DNA of 58,445 bases from Methanobacteriota archaeon (GCA_016874675.1 VGTL01000009.1:1-58445), one strand, 5' to 3'; shown: positions 37,560-47,428, numbered from the stretch's first letter. Numbers and translations: made by a program. Notes: generated by a model from the sequence alone, not told the origin.

Positions 37560-40500
37560 ATGGAGAGGCCGCGGGGTGAACGGGGAGCGCGCTATTGGAC
37601 CGCTATTATCGTGCTCGCCCTGGTCATTCCACCGGGGTTGGCGTCGCCCGCCGGCCCCGACGGGGCCGATGCGGGGCGCGAGGGGGGGATGCCGCCCGGG
37701 CTCGCCCTCGAGCACCGGTCGCAGGACCAATCCTGGCCGATGTTCGGCCGGGACGCCCAGCACACCTCCAACGCCGGCACCTTCGCACGCCGTCTCACCG
37801 AACCGATGCTGAACTGGTCGACCTCCTCCTCCATCGAGTCCCGGGGAATGGCCATCGGGAACTTCTCCAAAAACGTCGTTCCCAACCAGACCGGCCCGTA
37901 CGACCGAAGGACCCTTCATGCCGTCTTCGCAGAGAACGGCCAGGTCGAGATCGTCGAGGCCGCAACGGGAACGACGATGTGGCAGGCGCCCCTCGGCGGC
38001 ACGCTCCTTGCGGCGCCGGCGCTCGCGGACTTCGACGGCAACGGGAAGCTCGAGCTCGTGGTGGTGTCGTCCACGGGGAACGTCTCCTGCTACGAGCCGG
38101 TCACCGAATGGAACGGGAGCGCGTACAACTGGAGCGGGCAGAGCCTCGCGTCACAGCGCAAGTGGGACAGGCCTCTCGGGGCCGAGGCGGGCTACACGTC
38201 CCCCGTCATCGGCGACGTCTCGGGGGACGGCACCCCGGACGTCGTGCTCTGCGCCGGCAGGAACCTCCTGGTGCTCCACGGCCAGAACGGCTCGGTCTGC
38301 TGGAACGCCTCCCTGCCCGGGAACCTCGCCACGAGCCCTGTGCTGGTCCGGTACGGCACCGGGGGGCTGTGGGTGGCGGTCCAGTCGTTCAACACGACGA
38401 TAGTGCTCCTCGAGAGGACCTATTTCACCCTGTTCAACGACCGGGGGCGGGAGAGCTGGAACAAGGCGGTGGACCTGAGCTCCCTGCCCACGACCGTGGT
38501 GGCGCTGCCCTCACCCGCGTCGGGGGACCTGAACGGGGACGGTTTCCCGGACCTCGTCTTCATTTCGCCCTTCGAGTCGGGAAGCGGCAGGGTCTACGCC
38601 TTCGCGCAGGACGGGAGCGCGCTCTGGAGCCCGTTTTCGCTCCGGGGGCAGTCCGAGTCGGCGCCGGCCATCGGCGACACCGACGGGGACTCCGTCTTGG
38701 AGGTCGTGACCGCCACCTGGAACTACACCTTCCCCACCACCGCGCGTGTCATCGTGACCGCCGTGGACGGCAAAAACGGCACCGAGGAGTGGTACCGGAC
38801 CATCGATCGCGGCCCGGACCCCCAGATAGAGAGGGCTGCGACCGGCCCGGCGCTCGCGGGGATGGACGCCGTGAACGGGACGGACGTCGTCGTGGCCGCG
38901 TTCAACGGTCAGGTCCTCGGGCTGGGCGGCCGCTCCGGAGACCTCCTCTGGGAGTACAACTCGACCCGCCTTGCGCTCCTGAGCGCCCCCTCCGTCGCCG
39001 ACGCCGAGTCCGACGGCTTCCCCGAGATCTTCGTGGACGGGCTGGCGCTCACCCAGCGCATCGCCGAGCTGGGCATCGACGACCAGGACATCGACTTCTC
39101 GAACGGAGCGCCGGCGGAGGACGACCCTGTCTCCATCTCGGCCTTTGTGAAGAACAGCGGCACGAAGGGCGTCACGAACGTCACCGTGAGGTTTGCCGAC
39201 ATCTACGACAACACGACCGTCTGGACCGCCGACCGTCTGGTGAACGTTTCGGCCGGGGGGAGCGCGGGCGCGACGGTCACCTGGACCGCTGCCGGCGGCG
39301 GCCGCCACCTCTTCGAGGTGACCGTCGACCCGTCCGGGGCGGTGGAGGAGAAGACCGAAGAAAACAACCGGGCCTCCGCGGCGCTCTCGGTGTTCTCCCA
39401 CTACACGCTCGGCGTGTCCTGCTCCCAGAACGAGACCCACCTGAACGCCGGCGAGGAGGCGGTCTACCTCGTGAACGTGAAAAACGAGGGCGACCGGCCC
39501 AACACCGTCGATGTCAACCTCACCGATGTCCCCCAGGGCTGGACCGCCCAGGCGAGCCAGGGCCGGCTCCAGCTGGACGCCGGGAGGGCCTCCACAGTCA
39601 CGGTCCGGGTTCGCTCCCCGGCGGGCGCCACGGCCGGCCCCTACCCCCTGAATGTCATTGCGCGCTCCGAGACCGCCCCGGCCAACCGGGCCACCGTGAC
39701 CCTCACGACCTTCATCCGCGGCCTGCACGGCATCTCGATGACCCCGCGCTCGGCGGCGCAGAACTGCATGGCCGACGACCTCACCACCTACGTGTTCAAC
39801 CTCACGAACACGGGCAACTCGGACGACACGTTCGTGTTCTCCAACACCAGCCCGCCGGCGGGCTGGGTGGTCTTCTTCAGCCAGCCGTCGGCGGACCTGC
39901 CCGCCGGCGACGACATGGTCCTCACGGCGATCGTGCGCCCGCCGCCGCCGGCCGGCGAGGGCGAGCAGGCCCGATTGGACATCACCGCCACCTCCGTGGC
40001 CGACCCGTCCGTCAGCGCCACGGCCTCCACGCTGACGACGGTGGTGCTGCCCGACCTCGAGGTGACCGGCATCCGCTTCTTCCGCCGCGACGGGGTCGAG
40101 GCCGACGGGACCTCCGTCCACCTCATCGAGGGCAGGAACTCCACCATCTCGACCACCGTCCGCAACGCCCGGGCCAACGTCGACCTCCAGCTCGTCAAGA
40201 TCGACCTTCTGGACGGCACCACCGGGATAGGCAGCGAGAACATCGGGCCCGTGCCGGCCGCCGGCGAGGGGAGGCTGGACCTCCTGTGGGTGGCCTCCGC
40301 CGGCCTCCACACCCTGGAGGCCATCGTCGACCCGCTGAACCGGATTCGGGAGAGCAACGAGGACAACAACCGCCTGACCGCCTCGACGCAGGTCAAGGGG
40401 CGGATGGTCTCGGCGCCCTACATCGTGTCCGGGACGGTCCTGCGCCAGAACGGCGCCCCGGCGGGAGGGGCTACGGTGGTGGTCGCCAACGCCCGGACGG

Positions 40501-42548
40501 GGCAGTCGCTCTCTTTGGGCGCGGACGCCTCCGGCCGCTTCTCCGGGGACATCAATACCCTTCCCGGCGGCTACGAGGAGGAGGAAGCCGTCGCGGTCAC
40601 CGCCTCGGACGGCCTCATCACCTGCTCGACCACCATCCTGGCCTATTCCGAGGACGGGGGAAAGGCGGTCGAGCTGGTCCTCTCGCCCGGCCCGTACGAC
40701 CTCGACATCCGGGCGGCGACCCAGAACGTCAACACGGACCCCGGCGCTCCGGCGGTCTACAAGCTCTGGGTGACCAACCTGGGCCCCAACCGGAACGCCG
40801 TCAAGGTCTCCTGCCCGTCCCTCCCCTCCCGGTGGAGCGCGACGTTCGAGGACTCCACCGGCGCGCTCTCCGACGAGCTTCTGCTCCCCCCTGCCGGCGA
40901 TGCGAACTCCACCGACTTCGTCGTCCTGTCGCTGACCCCGCCCGCCGATGCCCGGGCCGATGAGAGGGCGGCGGTGCAGGTCCAGGCGGCCTCGCTGAAC
41001 GACAGCTCCGTCCGGCGCTCCCTGGAGACGCGCACGACGGTCAACCAGGTCTTCTCGGCGGCCGTGGAGCCCTCCGGCACGGTGTCGCTGCGGCCGGGGG
41101 GAACGGCCCGGGCAGACTTCACCGTCCGCAACGCCGGCAACGGCAACGACAGCCTCGACCTTGCGGTCCTGTCGCCGGCGGGCCTCACCTCTGTGCTCAA
41201 CACGACCTTCCTGAACCTGGGGGCGTTCGACCTGCAAATCGTGACGGTGGATGTCCGGGCCGACGCGGCCCTGGCCCCGGGCCGCCTCAACATCACCCTG
41301 GAGGCCCGCTCCCGCGGCTCGCCCACGGGCGCCCTGGCCCGGGGCGTCATGCACGTCGACGTGGAGCGGCCCCTTTACAGGGTCCAGCTCACGGGCGGGT
41401 TCGGGGCGCTGGGGCAGGAGGCCACCGGGCGGGTCAATCTCACGGTGAGAAACAGCGGCAACGCCGACGAACTCTTCCTGCTCCTTGCCAATCCCGAGAG
41501 CCCCGCCGGCCTCCCCTCGGACTGGGAGTTCGGCATCCGGCGCGCCGGGGCGCGGGTCTCGTCGGTGAGCCTCTCGGTCGGGGAATCGGCCCAGCTCCAG
41601 CTCGAGGTCTCCCCGCCCCGCGAGATCTCCGGGATCTCGAGGGTGGACTTCAACATCACGGCCGTCTCCGCGATGGACCAGAACGTGTCGGCGTCGACCA
41701 TCGCCTCGCTCTCCATCGAGCGGCCGGACCTCCTGTTCCTGGGCAGCGGAATCCACATGAGGCCTTCCGAGCCCCGCGACGGCGACCGGGTCCGACTGAC
41801 GGTCACCGTGCTCAACCAGGGCTACTGGGAGTCTCCACGGGTGGCCCTGAGCTTCCTCGTCGACGGGAGCTCGATTGGGGACGTGTCGGTGCCGCCCATC
41901 GCCGCCGCCGGGCAGGTCGATGTCAGCTTCAACTGGACCGCCAGGGAGGGGACCCACATCCTCAGGGCGGTGGTGAATCCCGAGGCGGACGGCCGGTCGC
42001 TCGAGCTCAGCTACTCCAACAACGAGGTCACCCAGAACGTCCTTGTCAAATCCGCCGCCCCCGAGATCGCCTGGGGCGTCCTGGGCGGCTTTGCGGCCGT
42101 GTTCACCGGCGTGGCCGTGGCCTACCTGGTGCTCGCCCGCAGGTCGAAGGAGAAGCCCCGGCGCAAGGGCCGGGGCCGCCGGCGCGGCGCTGATGACGGG
42201 GGAACCGGGGACGAGGGCCACGGGGACGCCGACGAGGAGGAAGAGGGTGGCGAGGAGGAGGAAGATGGCGGGGAGGAGGAAGATGGCGGCGACGAGGAAG
42301 AGAGGGAGGGGGAGGAAGGTGAGGAGGAGGAGGCGGAGGAAGGGGAGGACGCCGGCGTGACCATCGGTGCAGGGGACGGGGCCGCGGAGGTGGAGGCCGT
42401 AGAGGTCGTCGCCGAGGAGGAACCGGCCCCAAAACCCGCGCCAGAGGGCCTTGGGCCTTCCAGAAAGAAGCTCAGGCCCAAGAAGAAGAAGCGGCCCCCC
42501 ATGGAGGACAGGGACGTCGACATGCCGGCGATGATGCGGATAGGGTGA
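37560..42548 (+). CDS. FG-GAP propeller / CARDB cell-surface protein with acidic cytoplasmic tail
   Basis: A 1662-residue single-pass membrane protein. A hydrophobic signal segment (TAIIVLALVIPPGLASPAG) precedes a propeller mixing PQQ-like and FG-GAP blades (ADFDGNGKLELVVVSS, GDLNGDGFPDLVFISP, about 50-520). A long array of CARDB and NEW3-like domains follows, each ending in an ENNR-type strand (KTEENNRASA, ESNEDNNRLTA, LSYSNNEV). The transmembrane helix is at about 1503-1526. The tail is unusual: a basic patch (RRKGRGRRRG), then a run of about 60 residues nearly all Glu/Asp/Gly, then Lys-rich GPSRKKLRPKKKKRPP. Many NxS/T sites suggest N-glycosylation. Likely adhesin or S-layer-associated. 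Confidence 0.87.
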   Translation: MERPRGERGARYWTAIIVLALVIPPGLASPAGPDGADAGREGGMPPGLALEHRSQDQSWPMFGRDAQHTSNAGTFARRLTEPMLNWSTSSSIESRGMAIGNFSKNVVPNQTGPYDRRTLHAVFAENGQVEIVEAATGTTMWQAPLGGTLLAAPALADFDGNGKLELVVVSSTGNVSCYEPVTEWNGSAYNWSGQSLASQRKWDRPLGAEAGYTSPVIGDVSGDGTPDVVLCAGRNLLVLHGQNGSVCWNASLPGNLATSPVLVRYGTGGLWVAVQSFNTTIVLLERTYFTLFNDRGRESWNKAVDLSSLPTTVVALPSPASGDLNGDGFPDLVFISPFESGSGRVYAFAQDGSALWSPFSLRGQSESAPAIGDTDGDSVLEVVTATWNYTFPTTARVIVTAVDGKNGTEEWYRTIDRGPDPQIERAATGPALAGMDAVNGTDVVVAAFNGQVLGLGGRSGDLLWEYNSTRLALLSAPSVADAESDGFPEIFVDGLALTQRIAELGIDDQDIDFSNGAPAEDDPVSISAFVKNSGTKGVTNVTVRFADIYDNTTVWTADRLVNVSAGGSAGATVTWTAAGGGRHLFEVTVDPSGAVEEKTEENNRASAALSVFSHYTLGVSCSQNETHLNAGEEAVYLVNVKNEGDRPNTVDVNLTDVPQGWTAQASQGRLQLDAGRASTVTVRVRSPAGATAGPYPLNVIARSETAPANRATVTLTTFIRGLHGISMTPRSAAQNCMADDLTTYVFNLTNTGNSDDTFVFSNTSPPAGWVVFFSQPSADLPAGDDMVLTAIVRPPPPAGEGEQARLDITATSVADPSVSATASTLTTVVLPDLEVTGIRFFRRDGVEADGTSVHLIEGRNSTISTTVRNARANVDLQLVKIDLLDGTTGIGSENIGPVPAAGEGRLDLLWVASAGLHTLEAIVDPLNRIRESNEDNNRLTASTQVKGRMVSAPYIVSGTVLRQNGAPAGGATVVVANARTGQSLSLGADASGRFSGDINTLPGGYEEEEAVAVTASDGLITCSTTILAYSEDGGKAVELVLSPGPYDLDIRAATQNVNTDPGAPAVYKLWVTNLGPNRNAVKVSCPSLPSRWSATFEDSTGALSDELLLPPAGDANSTDFVVLSLTPPADARADERAAVQVQAASLNDSSVRRSLETRTTVNQVFSAAVEPSGTVSLRPGGTARADFTVRNAGNGNDSLDLAVLSPAGLTSVLNTTFLNLGAFDLQIVTVDVRADAALAPGRLNITLEARSRGSPTGALARGVMHVDVERPLYRVQLTGGFGALGQEATGRVNLTVRNSGNADELFLLLANPESPAGLPSDWEFGIRRAGARVSSVSLSVGESAQLQLEVSPPREISGISRVDFNITAVSAMDQNVSASTIASLSIERPDLLFLGSGIHMRPSEPRDGDRVRLTVTVLNQGYWESPRVALSFLVDGSSIGDVSVPPIAAAGQVDVSFNWTAREGTHILRAVVNPEADGRSLELSYSNNEVTQNVLVKSAAPEIAWGVLGGFAAVFTGVAVAYLVLARRSKEKPRRKGRGRRRGADDGGTGDEGHGDADEEEEGGEEEEDGGEEEDGGDEEEREGEEGEEEEAEEGEDAGVTIGAGDGAAEVEAVEVVAEEEPAPKPAPEGLGPSRKKLRPKKKKRPPMEDRDVDMPAMMRIG

Positions 42549-42703
42549 CGGGGAAGGCGCAAGGCGCGGGGCGCGGGGCTTGAGGCGCAAGGGGCAAGGT
42601 GGATGAGCACGGTTCATTCCCGGAACGCGCCTTCACCCTCGCGCCTTGAACCTCGAACCTCAAGCCCCGCGCCTTGCGCCTCGCGCCTTGTACCTTCCTC
42701 CCC
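42549..42703. repeat. Gene-end array between convergent genes, words GGCGCAA / GCGCCTT (period 7)
   Basis: Starts one base after the surface-protein TGA with GGGGAAGGCGCAAGGCGCGG and ends 10-20 bases before the guaA stop. The distal arm is regular: GCGCCTT, CACCCTC, GCGCCTT, GAACCTC, GAACCTC, AAGCCCC, GCGCCTT, GCGCCTC, GCGCCTT, GTACCTT. The orientation follows the rightward gene: purine-rich arm first. Confidence 0.87.
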
Positions 42704-44251
42704 TCATTCCCACTCGATCGTCGCCGGCGGCTTGTGGGTGATGTCGTAGACGACGCGGTTGACCTGGGGGATCTCGTTCGTGATGCGCGTCGATATGCGC
42801 TCGAGCACGTCGTAGGGGATCTTGAAGAACGAGGCGGTCATCGCCTCCCGGCTCTCCACGGCGCGGACGGCGACGACGTAGCCGTAGGCCCGGCTGTCGC
42901 CCTTCACCCCCACGCTCCGGGTGTCCGTGAGCACCGCGAAGTACTGCCACGGGCGCCTGTCGAGGCGGGCCCTCTCCAGCTCCGAGGTGACTATCCAGTC
43001 GGCGCGCCGCTCTATCTCCACCTTCTCCTCGGCGAGCTCGCCCATCACCCTCACTGAGAGGCCCGGCCCCGGGAAGGGCTGCCGCCAGACCAGGCGGCGC
43101 GGCAGCCCCAGCCGCGCGCCGACCCGGCGCACCTCGTCCTTGTAGAGGTCGCGCAAGGGCTCGATTATCGAGTCGAACCTGACATCGGCCGGGATGCCGG
43201 CCACGTTGTGGTGGCTCTTTATCTTGTCGGAGTGCTTGCGGAAGCCGGACTCTATCCGGTCGGGGTATATGGTGCCCTGGATGAGGTGCCGGGCGCCCAC
43301 GCGGGATGCCTCCTCCTCGAAGACGCGGATGAACTCCTCGCCGATGATGCGGCGCTTCCGCTCGGGGTCGGAGACGCCCCGGAGCCTCCCCATGAACCGC
43401 TCCCGGGCGTCGACGCAGCGCAGCTCCATCGGGAACCTGCCGAAGGTCCGGGCGATGAACCCGCTCTCGCCCTCCCTCATGAAACCGTGGTCGACGTAGA
43501 CCGCCACGAGGCGCCGGCCGATGGCCCGGGAGGCCAGCAGGGCCGCAGTGGAGGAGTCCACCCCGCCGCTCAGGCCGATGATGCAGCGGTCGCCGCCGGC
43601 CTCCTTCCGGGTCCGCCGCACCGTCTCCTCGATGAACCGGCCCATGTTCCAGCCTCGCCTTGCACGGCAGACGCGGAAGACGAAGTTGGAAAGCATCCTC
43701 TGGCCGTTTCGGGTGTGCGCGACCTCGGGGTGCCACTGCAGGCCGTAAAGGCCGCGCCGCGGCTCCCGGAACGCCGCCACGGGCGTGTGGGCGGTGGAGG
43801 CCAGCACCTCCCAGCCCGCCGGCATGGCGAAGACCGTGTCGGCGTGGCTCATCCAGACCTTCTGGGAGCGCTCCAGGCCGGAGAGGACGCCCGCCGGCCG
43901 CTTCACGGTCGCCCGGGTGGCGCCGTACTCCTTGGCCGCGCCCCGGCGGACGTCGCCGCCGGCCATCTGCGCGATGAGCTGGTGGCCGTAGCATATCCCC
44001 AGCACCGGCAGGCCCGAGTCCAGTATGGCCGGGTCGCAGCGGGGGGAGGCCGGGTCGTGGACGGACGACGGGCCGCCCGACAGCACCAGCCCCCGGACGT
44101 CGAGCCTCTTCCCCAGGGCGGCCAGCTCCGACGGCGAAAGATCCGGCGGGGCTATCTCCGAGTAGACGCCCAGGTCCCGTATCCTGCGCCCGATGAGATG
44201 GCAGTACTGGCCGCCGAAATCCAAAACGAGCACCGTGTCGAGCCGTTCCAT
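42704..44251 (-). CDS. guaA: GMP synthase (glutamine-hydrolysing), single chain
   Basis: A 515-residue enzyme converting XMP to GMP with ATP and glutamine. The N-terminal class I amidotransferase domain has FGGQYCHLIGR, the nucleophile C87 in GICYGHQ, and the His-Glu pair in QWHPEVAHT. The ATP-pyrophosphatase domain has the P-loop IIGLSGGVDSST, and the C-terminal dimerisation domain ends in KPPATIEWE, the usual family ending. Most Euryarchaeota encode the two domains as separate subunits; here they are fused as in bacteria. The ATG at 44251 is preceded by GTGAT and lies 5 bases after the GTPase stop, so the two genes are co-transcribed. An upstream in-frame GTG (44260) is less likely. Confidence 0.97.
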   Translation of the reverse strand: MERLDTVLVLDFGGQYCHLIGRRIRDLGVYSEIAPPDLSPSELAALGKRLDVRGLVLSGGPSSVHDPASPRCDPAILDSGLPVLGICYGHQLIAQMAGGDVRRGAAKEYGATRATVKRPAGVLSGLERSQKVWMSHADTVFAMPAGWEVLASTAHTPVAAFREPRRGLYGLQWHPEVAHTRNGQRMLSNFVFRVCRARRGWNMGRFIEETVRRTRKEAGGDRCIIGLSGGVDSSTAALLASRAIGRRLVAVYVDHGFMREGESGFIARTFGRFPMELRCVDARERFMGRLRGVSDPERKRRIIGEEFIRVFEEEASRVGARHLIQGTIYPDRIESGFRKHSDKIKSHHNVAGIPADVRFDSIIEPLRDLYKDEVRRVGARLGLPRRLVWRQPFPGPGLSVRVMGELAEEKVEIERRADWIVTSELERARLDRRPWQYFAVLTDTRSVGVKGDSRAYGYVVAVRAVESREAMTASFFKIPYDVLERISTRITNEIPQVNRVVYDITHKPPATIEWE

Positions 44252-44256
44252 CCAAA

Positions 44257-44889
44257 TCACTTCGAAAGGCCCGTCTTGAGGGTGTCGCGGATGAGCCTGC
44301 GGCCGAGGTTGCTGAAAGCGTTGGCCACGTTCTCGCCGGTCTTCGCGGAGGCCGGGAAGGCCGGGGCCCCGAGCCCCGAGGCCACCTGCTCGGCCTCCTG
44401 CATGGAGAACAGGGAATGCTCGCGAAGGTCGCTCTTGTTGACCAGGACCACCAGGGGTATCTCCCCGCAGACCTCACGGATGGAGGTCGCCCAGCGGGAG
44501 ACGTTGTCCAGCGTCTCCCGGCGGGTGCAGTCGGCGATCACCAGGGCGCCCTCGGCGTCCCGGTAGTAGGTCGGCTTGATGAAATCCAGCGTCTTCTGCC
44601 CGGCGATGTCCCATATCATCAGCTTGAGCCGGTAGCGCTCGCCGCTAGCCTTGTTCTCGATGGCCATGGTCCGCTTGGTCACCTTGGCTCCTATCGTCTC
44701 GATGTAGCGGTCGTCGAACATGCTGAAGACGAACCTGGCCACGAGGCTGGTCTTGCCCACGGCTGGGTCGCCCAGCATGCAGACCTTCTTCATCACTGTG
44801 ACCTGCCTGGTCGCGGCCTCGGCCGCCTCCTCCTCGGTCAGGAACCAGTCCACGAACTCGTCCAGCTCGGAAATCCCCTTCTCGGCCAT
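44257..44889 (-). CDS. Ras/Rab-like small GTPase
   Basis: A 210-residue protein with every G motif of the eukaryote-type Ras superfamily: P-loop GDPAVGKT (40-47), switch I Thr in YIETIGAKVT (T65), DIAGQ with the catalytic Gln (94-98), NKSD (151-154) and SAKTG (181-185). The core length and spacing match Rab/Ras rather than bacterial MglA or translation GTPases. An acidic 33-residue N-terminal extension precedes the core, and no C-terminal Cys for prenylation is present. It lies 5 bases before guaA. A TATA-like ATAAACC overlaps the stop of the upstream surface-protein gene at about 44925. Partners (GAP, GEF, Roadblock) are not visible nearby. Confidence 0.92.
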   Translation of the reverse strand: MAEKGISELDEFVDWFLTEEEAAEAATRQVTVMKKVCMLGDPAVGKTSLVARFVFSMFDDRYIETIGAKVTKRTMAIENKASGERYRLKLMIWDIAGQKTLDFIKPTYYRDAEGALVIADCTRRETLDNVSRWATSIREVCGEIPLVVLVNKSDLREHSLFSMQEAEQVASGLGAPAFPASAKTGENVANAFSNLGRRLIRDTLKTGLSK

Positions 44890-44926
44890 CTTCGCACCGG
44901 CCGGGCAGGGTGAACGGCTTCCGGGT

Positions 44927-47428
44927 TTATGATGATTGTGACGGGGGCGGGCGGAGCCCGTCGCGGGTCGACGGAGGCTCCGGGAGCACCGACCCGGGCG
45001 GCGACTCCCTCCTGCGCTTGAGGCGGGCGGTGAAGAGGGACAGGGCGGCGATCCCCAGGACCAGCAAGACCGCGCCGGCGGCGAGGGCGAGCCAGTTCGC
45101 CCGGAAGGGCGACGGCGACGGCTGCGGGTCGACCGTCCGCTCCAGGGTCCAGTTCAGGGCGCTGGGGTTGCCGGCGGCGTCCTCCGCGTAGAGCTCGACG
45201 GTCTTCGGGCCTCCGGAGAGCAGCACGGTCACGTTGAAGGCGCCGTCCGGGTCCAGCTCCACCGTGCTGCCGTCGACCCGGAACCGGGCGCCGGGCTCCA
45301 CCCGGCCGGTCAGATGCACCTCGTCGAGCCTCGTGCGAGTCCCGTTGGGCGGCGAGAGGACCGTGATGACCGGCGATGTGAGGTCGACCGTCACCTGCCG
45401 GGTGAGCACGGCCACATTGCCCCCCCGGTCCCGCGCCACCACCTCGACCGTGTGCACCCCCTCGGGCACGTCCACGATCCAGTCGAAGTGCCCGGCGGCG
45501 TCGACCGGGAGCCCGACCCCCATCACCGTCAGCGTGGCCCCGGGGTCGGTGCGGCCGCTGAAGCGCACCCCCGTATCCCGCGAGAGCACGCTGTGCTCGA
45601 ACGGTTCGTCGAGGTCCAGCCGCGGGGGCTCGGTGTCCACCGTGACCGTGAGGTTCGCCCAGGTGGCCTGGCCTGCCTGGTCGACGGCCCGGACCCATAT
45701 GCGGTGCTCCCCGCGGGAGAGGTTGGTGAAGGCGATGCTCCAGTTGGGCCCCGCAAGCTGCGTCCAGCGCAATGAATCGTCCAGCCGGCACTCGACGCGG
45801 TCGAGCCCGAAGTCGTCGGAGGCGGTCCCCGCGACGACCAATGTGGTCCGGTTGGTCCCGGAGCCGTTCTCTGGCGTCGTGACGGAAAGGGAGGGCGCCG
45901 AGGGGTCCGAGAACATCAGGGCCTCCTCCCGGTTGCTTTCAAGATCGACCGTCCTCGAGATGTCCGAAAGCCCTTCCTTGCGGGCCGAGAGCAGGACCCC
46001 GCCGGGGGCCGAGGCGCTCCCGTTCTCCACCCGGAAGGTCTCCACCCCCATCCACCGGACCCAGCCGTCCGGGCCGGCCGGGCCGTCGTGGAGCCGGCGG
46101 CCACCCCCGGCCGAGACCGTCAGGACGGCCCCCGCCACGCCGCGCCCGTTCTGCCAGACGGCGCCGGCCGAGAGGTACCAGCCGGCCTCCAGCGTGCCAT
46201 CGCCCGCGCCGCAGAGGACCTTGCCCTTGTCGAAGGCGACATTGAGCATGCGGGCGGTGCCGCCGGCCATCCGGACGTCCTGCCAGCTCCCGTTGAGGGT
46301 CGAGTTGGTGACCTCCGCCCTACCGGCGCACACGAGCGACGCCAGGTTCCCCGAAAGGTCCGAGCCGTTGATGATTGCCAGGGAGCCGGCGTACAGGCCG
46401 GAGTTTTGGGCCTCCGCCCGGTCAATGCCGGCGCCGTGCACCGCGGAGCGCTCCAGGAAGAGGTCGCCGAATGCCGCGAGCACGAAGTTCCGATCGCCGC
46501 CGCCCGGAACGGGGGATAAGGTGCTATGGTCGAGCGAGAGGGAGCCGCCCCGGAGCACCCGGAGGGACTTGCGCGAGCCGGGACCGGAGTCCACGGCGAC
46601 GGAGCTCTCTTCGAGCGCCAGGGAGCCGCCGGGAAGGACGGTGAGGTTGCCCCGCAGGAGCACCGAGGAGCCCGCCCAGCGGACCGCCCGGTCGATGGCC
46701 CAGTCCCCGAGGAACGAGGCGGCGTCCATCGAGACCGCCTCCCGCCGGTTGCCGATGAAGCCGTTGTTGAGAAGGGCCGGCCCGGGCGATTCCTCCAAGA
46801 AGACGCCGTAGCTGTTGTTCGAGAAGGTGTTGTTGAGGATGGCCGGGGTGGCGTACTTGCTCCAGACGCCCCGGTCGGCGTTGTCGAATATCCTGCACGA
46901 CTCTATCACGGGCGAGAAGTGGCCCTGGACGAGGATGCCGACGTTGCAGCCGGTTATCTCGCAACCGGAGAACCTGACGGAGGAGCTGTGGACGTAGACC
47001 CCCCAGTTGTCCATCGACTTGCCGAACGTGCCCACGTTCGCTATCCTGCAGCGCTGGAGCTCCACGACGGCGTGCGTGTTGATGACGAACCGGCACGGGT
47101 ACGCCGGGTCCTGGGCGCGGAAGGTGACATTGGTCGCCTGCAGCCGGCCGCCGCCGAGCACCCTGACGCCGAACTCGGACCGCTCCATGCAGGCGAAGGT
47201 GACCTGCATGTCGCGAAGGACCAGCTCTCCGGCCGACTGGACGACGAGGTCCCCGTGGAGCGTCACCGGCCCGCTCCAGGAGGTGGTGTCGTTGACCTCC
47301 CAGGGCCCGGAGTACGGCGGGGGCGTCTGGGCGGAGGCGGGCCGGGCGAGGCAGAGCAGCGCGACGAGCAGGAGGAAACCGCCCGCGAGCAATGCGACCC
47401 GAACGAAAAGCCCAAGGCGCCCCGACAG
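44927..47428 (-). CDS. Beta-helix / Ig-like cell-surface protein, apparent CTG start
   Basis: An 833-residue single-pass protein. A parallel beta-helix region (about 60-400, PbH1 repeats such as CEITGCNVGILVQG, ILNNTFSNNSYGVFL) is followed by three Ig-like domains with TVDTEPP and DAAGNPS strands. A transmembrane helix (LALAAGAVLLVLGIAAL) and a short basic then Pro-rich tail end the protein. No ATG, GTG or TTG fits the 5' end: a CTG at 47428 gives a perfect signal peptide (SGRLGLFVRVALLAGGFLLL... to RPASA), has GGAGGT 6 bases upstream, and follows a TATA box at 47474-47484. A TTG 12 codons later would remove the positive N-terminus. Confidence 0.82.
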   Translation of the reverse strand: MSGRLGLFVRVALLAGGFLLLVALLCLARPASAQTPPPYSGPWEVNDTTSWSGPVTLHGDLVVQSAGELVLRDMQVTFACMERSEFGVRVLGGGRLQATNVTFRAQDPAYPCRFVINTHAVVELQRCRIANVGTFGKSMDNWGVYVHSSSVRFSGCEITGCNVGILVQGHFSPVIESCRIFDNADRGVWSKYATPAILNNTFSNNSYGVFLEESPGPALLNNGFIGNRREAVSMDAASFLGDWAIDRAVRWAGSSVLLRGNLTVLPGGSLALEESSVAVDSGPGSRKSLRVLRGGSLSLDHSTLSPVPGGGDRNFVLAAFGDLFLERSAVHGAGIDRAEAQNSGLYAGSLAIINGSDLSGNLASLVCAGRAEVTNSTLNGSWQDVRMAGGTARMLNVAFDKGKVLCGAGDGTLEAGWYLSAGAVWQNGRGVAGAVLTVSAGGGRRLHDGPAGPDGWVRWMGVETFRVENGSASAPGGVLLSARKEGLSDISRTVDLESNREEALMFSDPSAPSLSVTTPENGSGTNRTTLVVAGTASDDFGLDRVECRLDDSLRWTQLAGPNWSIAFTNLSRGEHRIWVRAVDQAGQATWANLTVTVDTEPPRLDLDEPFEHSVLSRDTGVRFSGRTDPGATLTVMGVGLPVDAAGHFDWIVDVPEGVHTVEVVARDRGGNVAVLTRQVTVDLTSPVITVLSPPNGTRTRLDEVHLTGRVEPGARFRVDGSTVELDPDGAFNVTVLLSGGPKTVELYAEDAAGNPSALNWTLERTVDPQPSPSPFRANWLALAAGAVLLVLGIAALSLFTARLKRRRESPPGSVLPEPPSTRDGLRPPPSQSS

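Noticed and set aside
38511-42617. 1368-codon minus-strand frame opposite the CARDB surface protein
   Set aside because: Antisense shadow; it runs into the low-complexity array and has no start signal or family resemblance.
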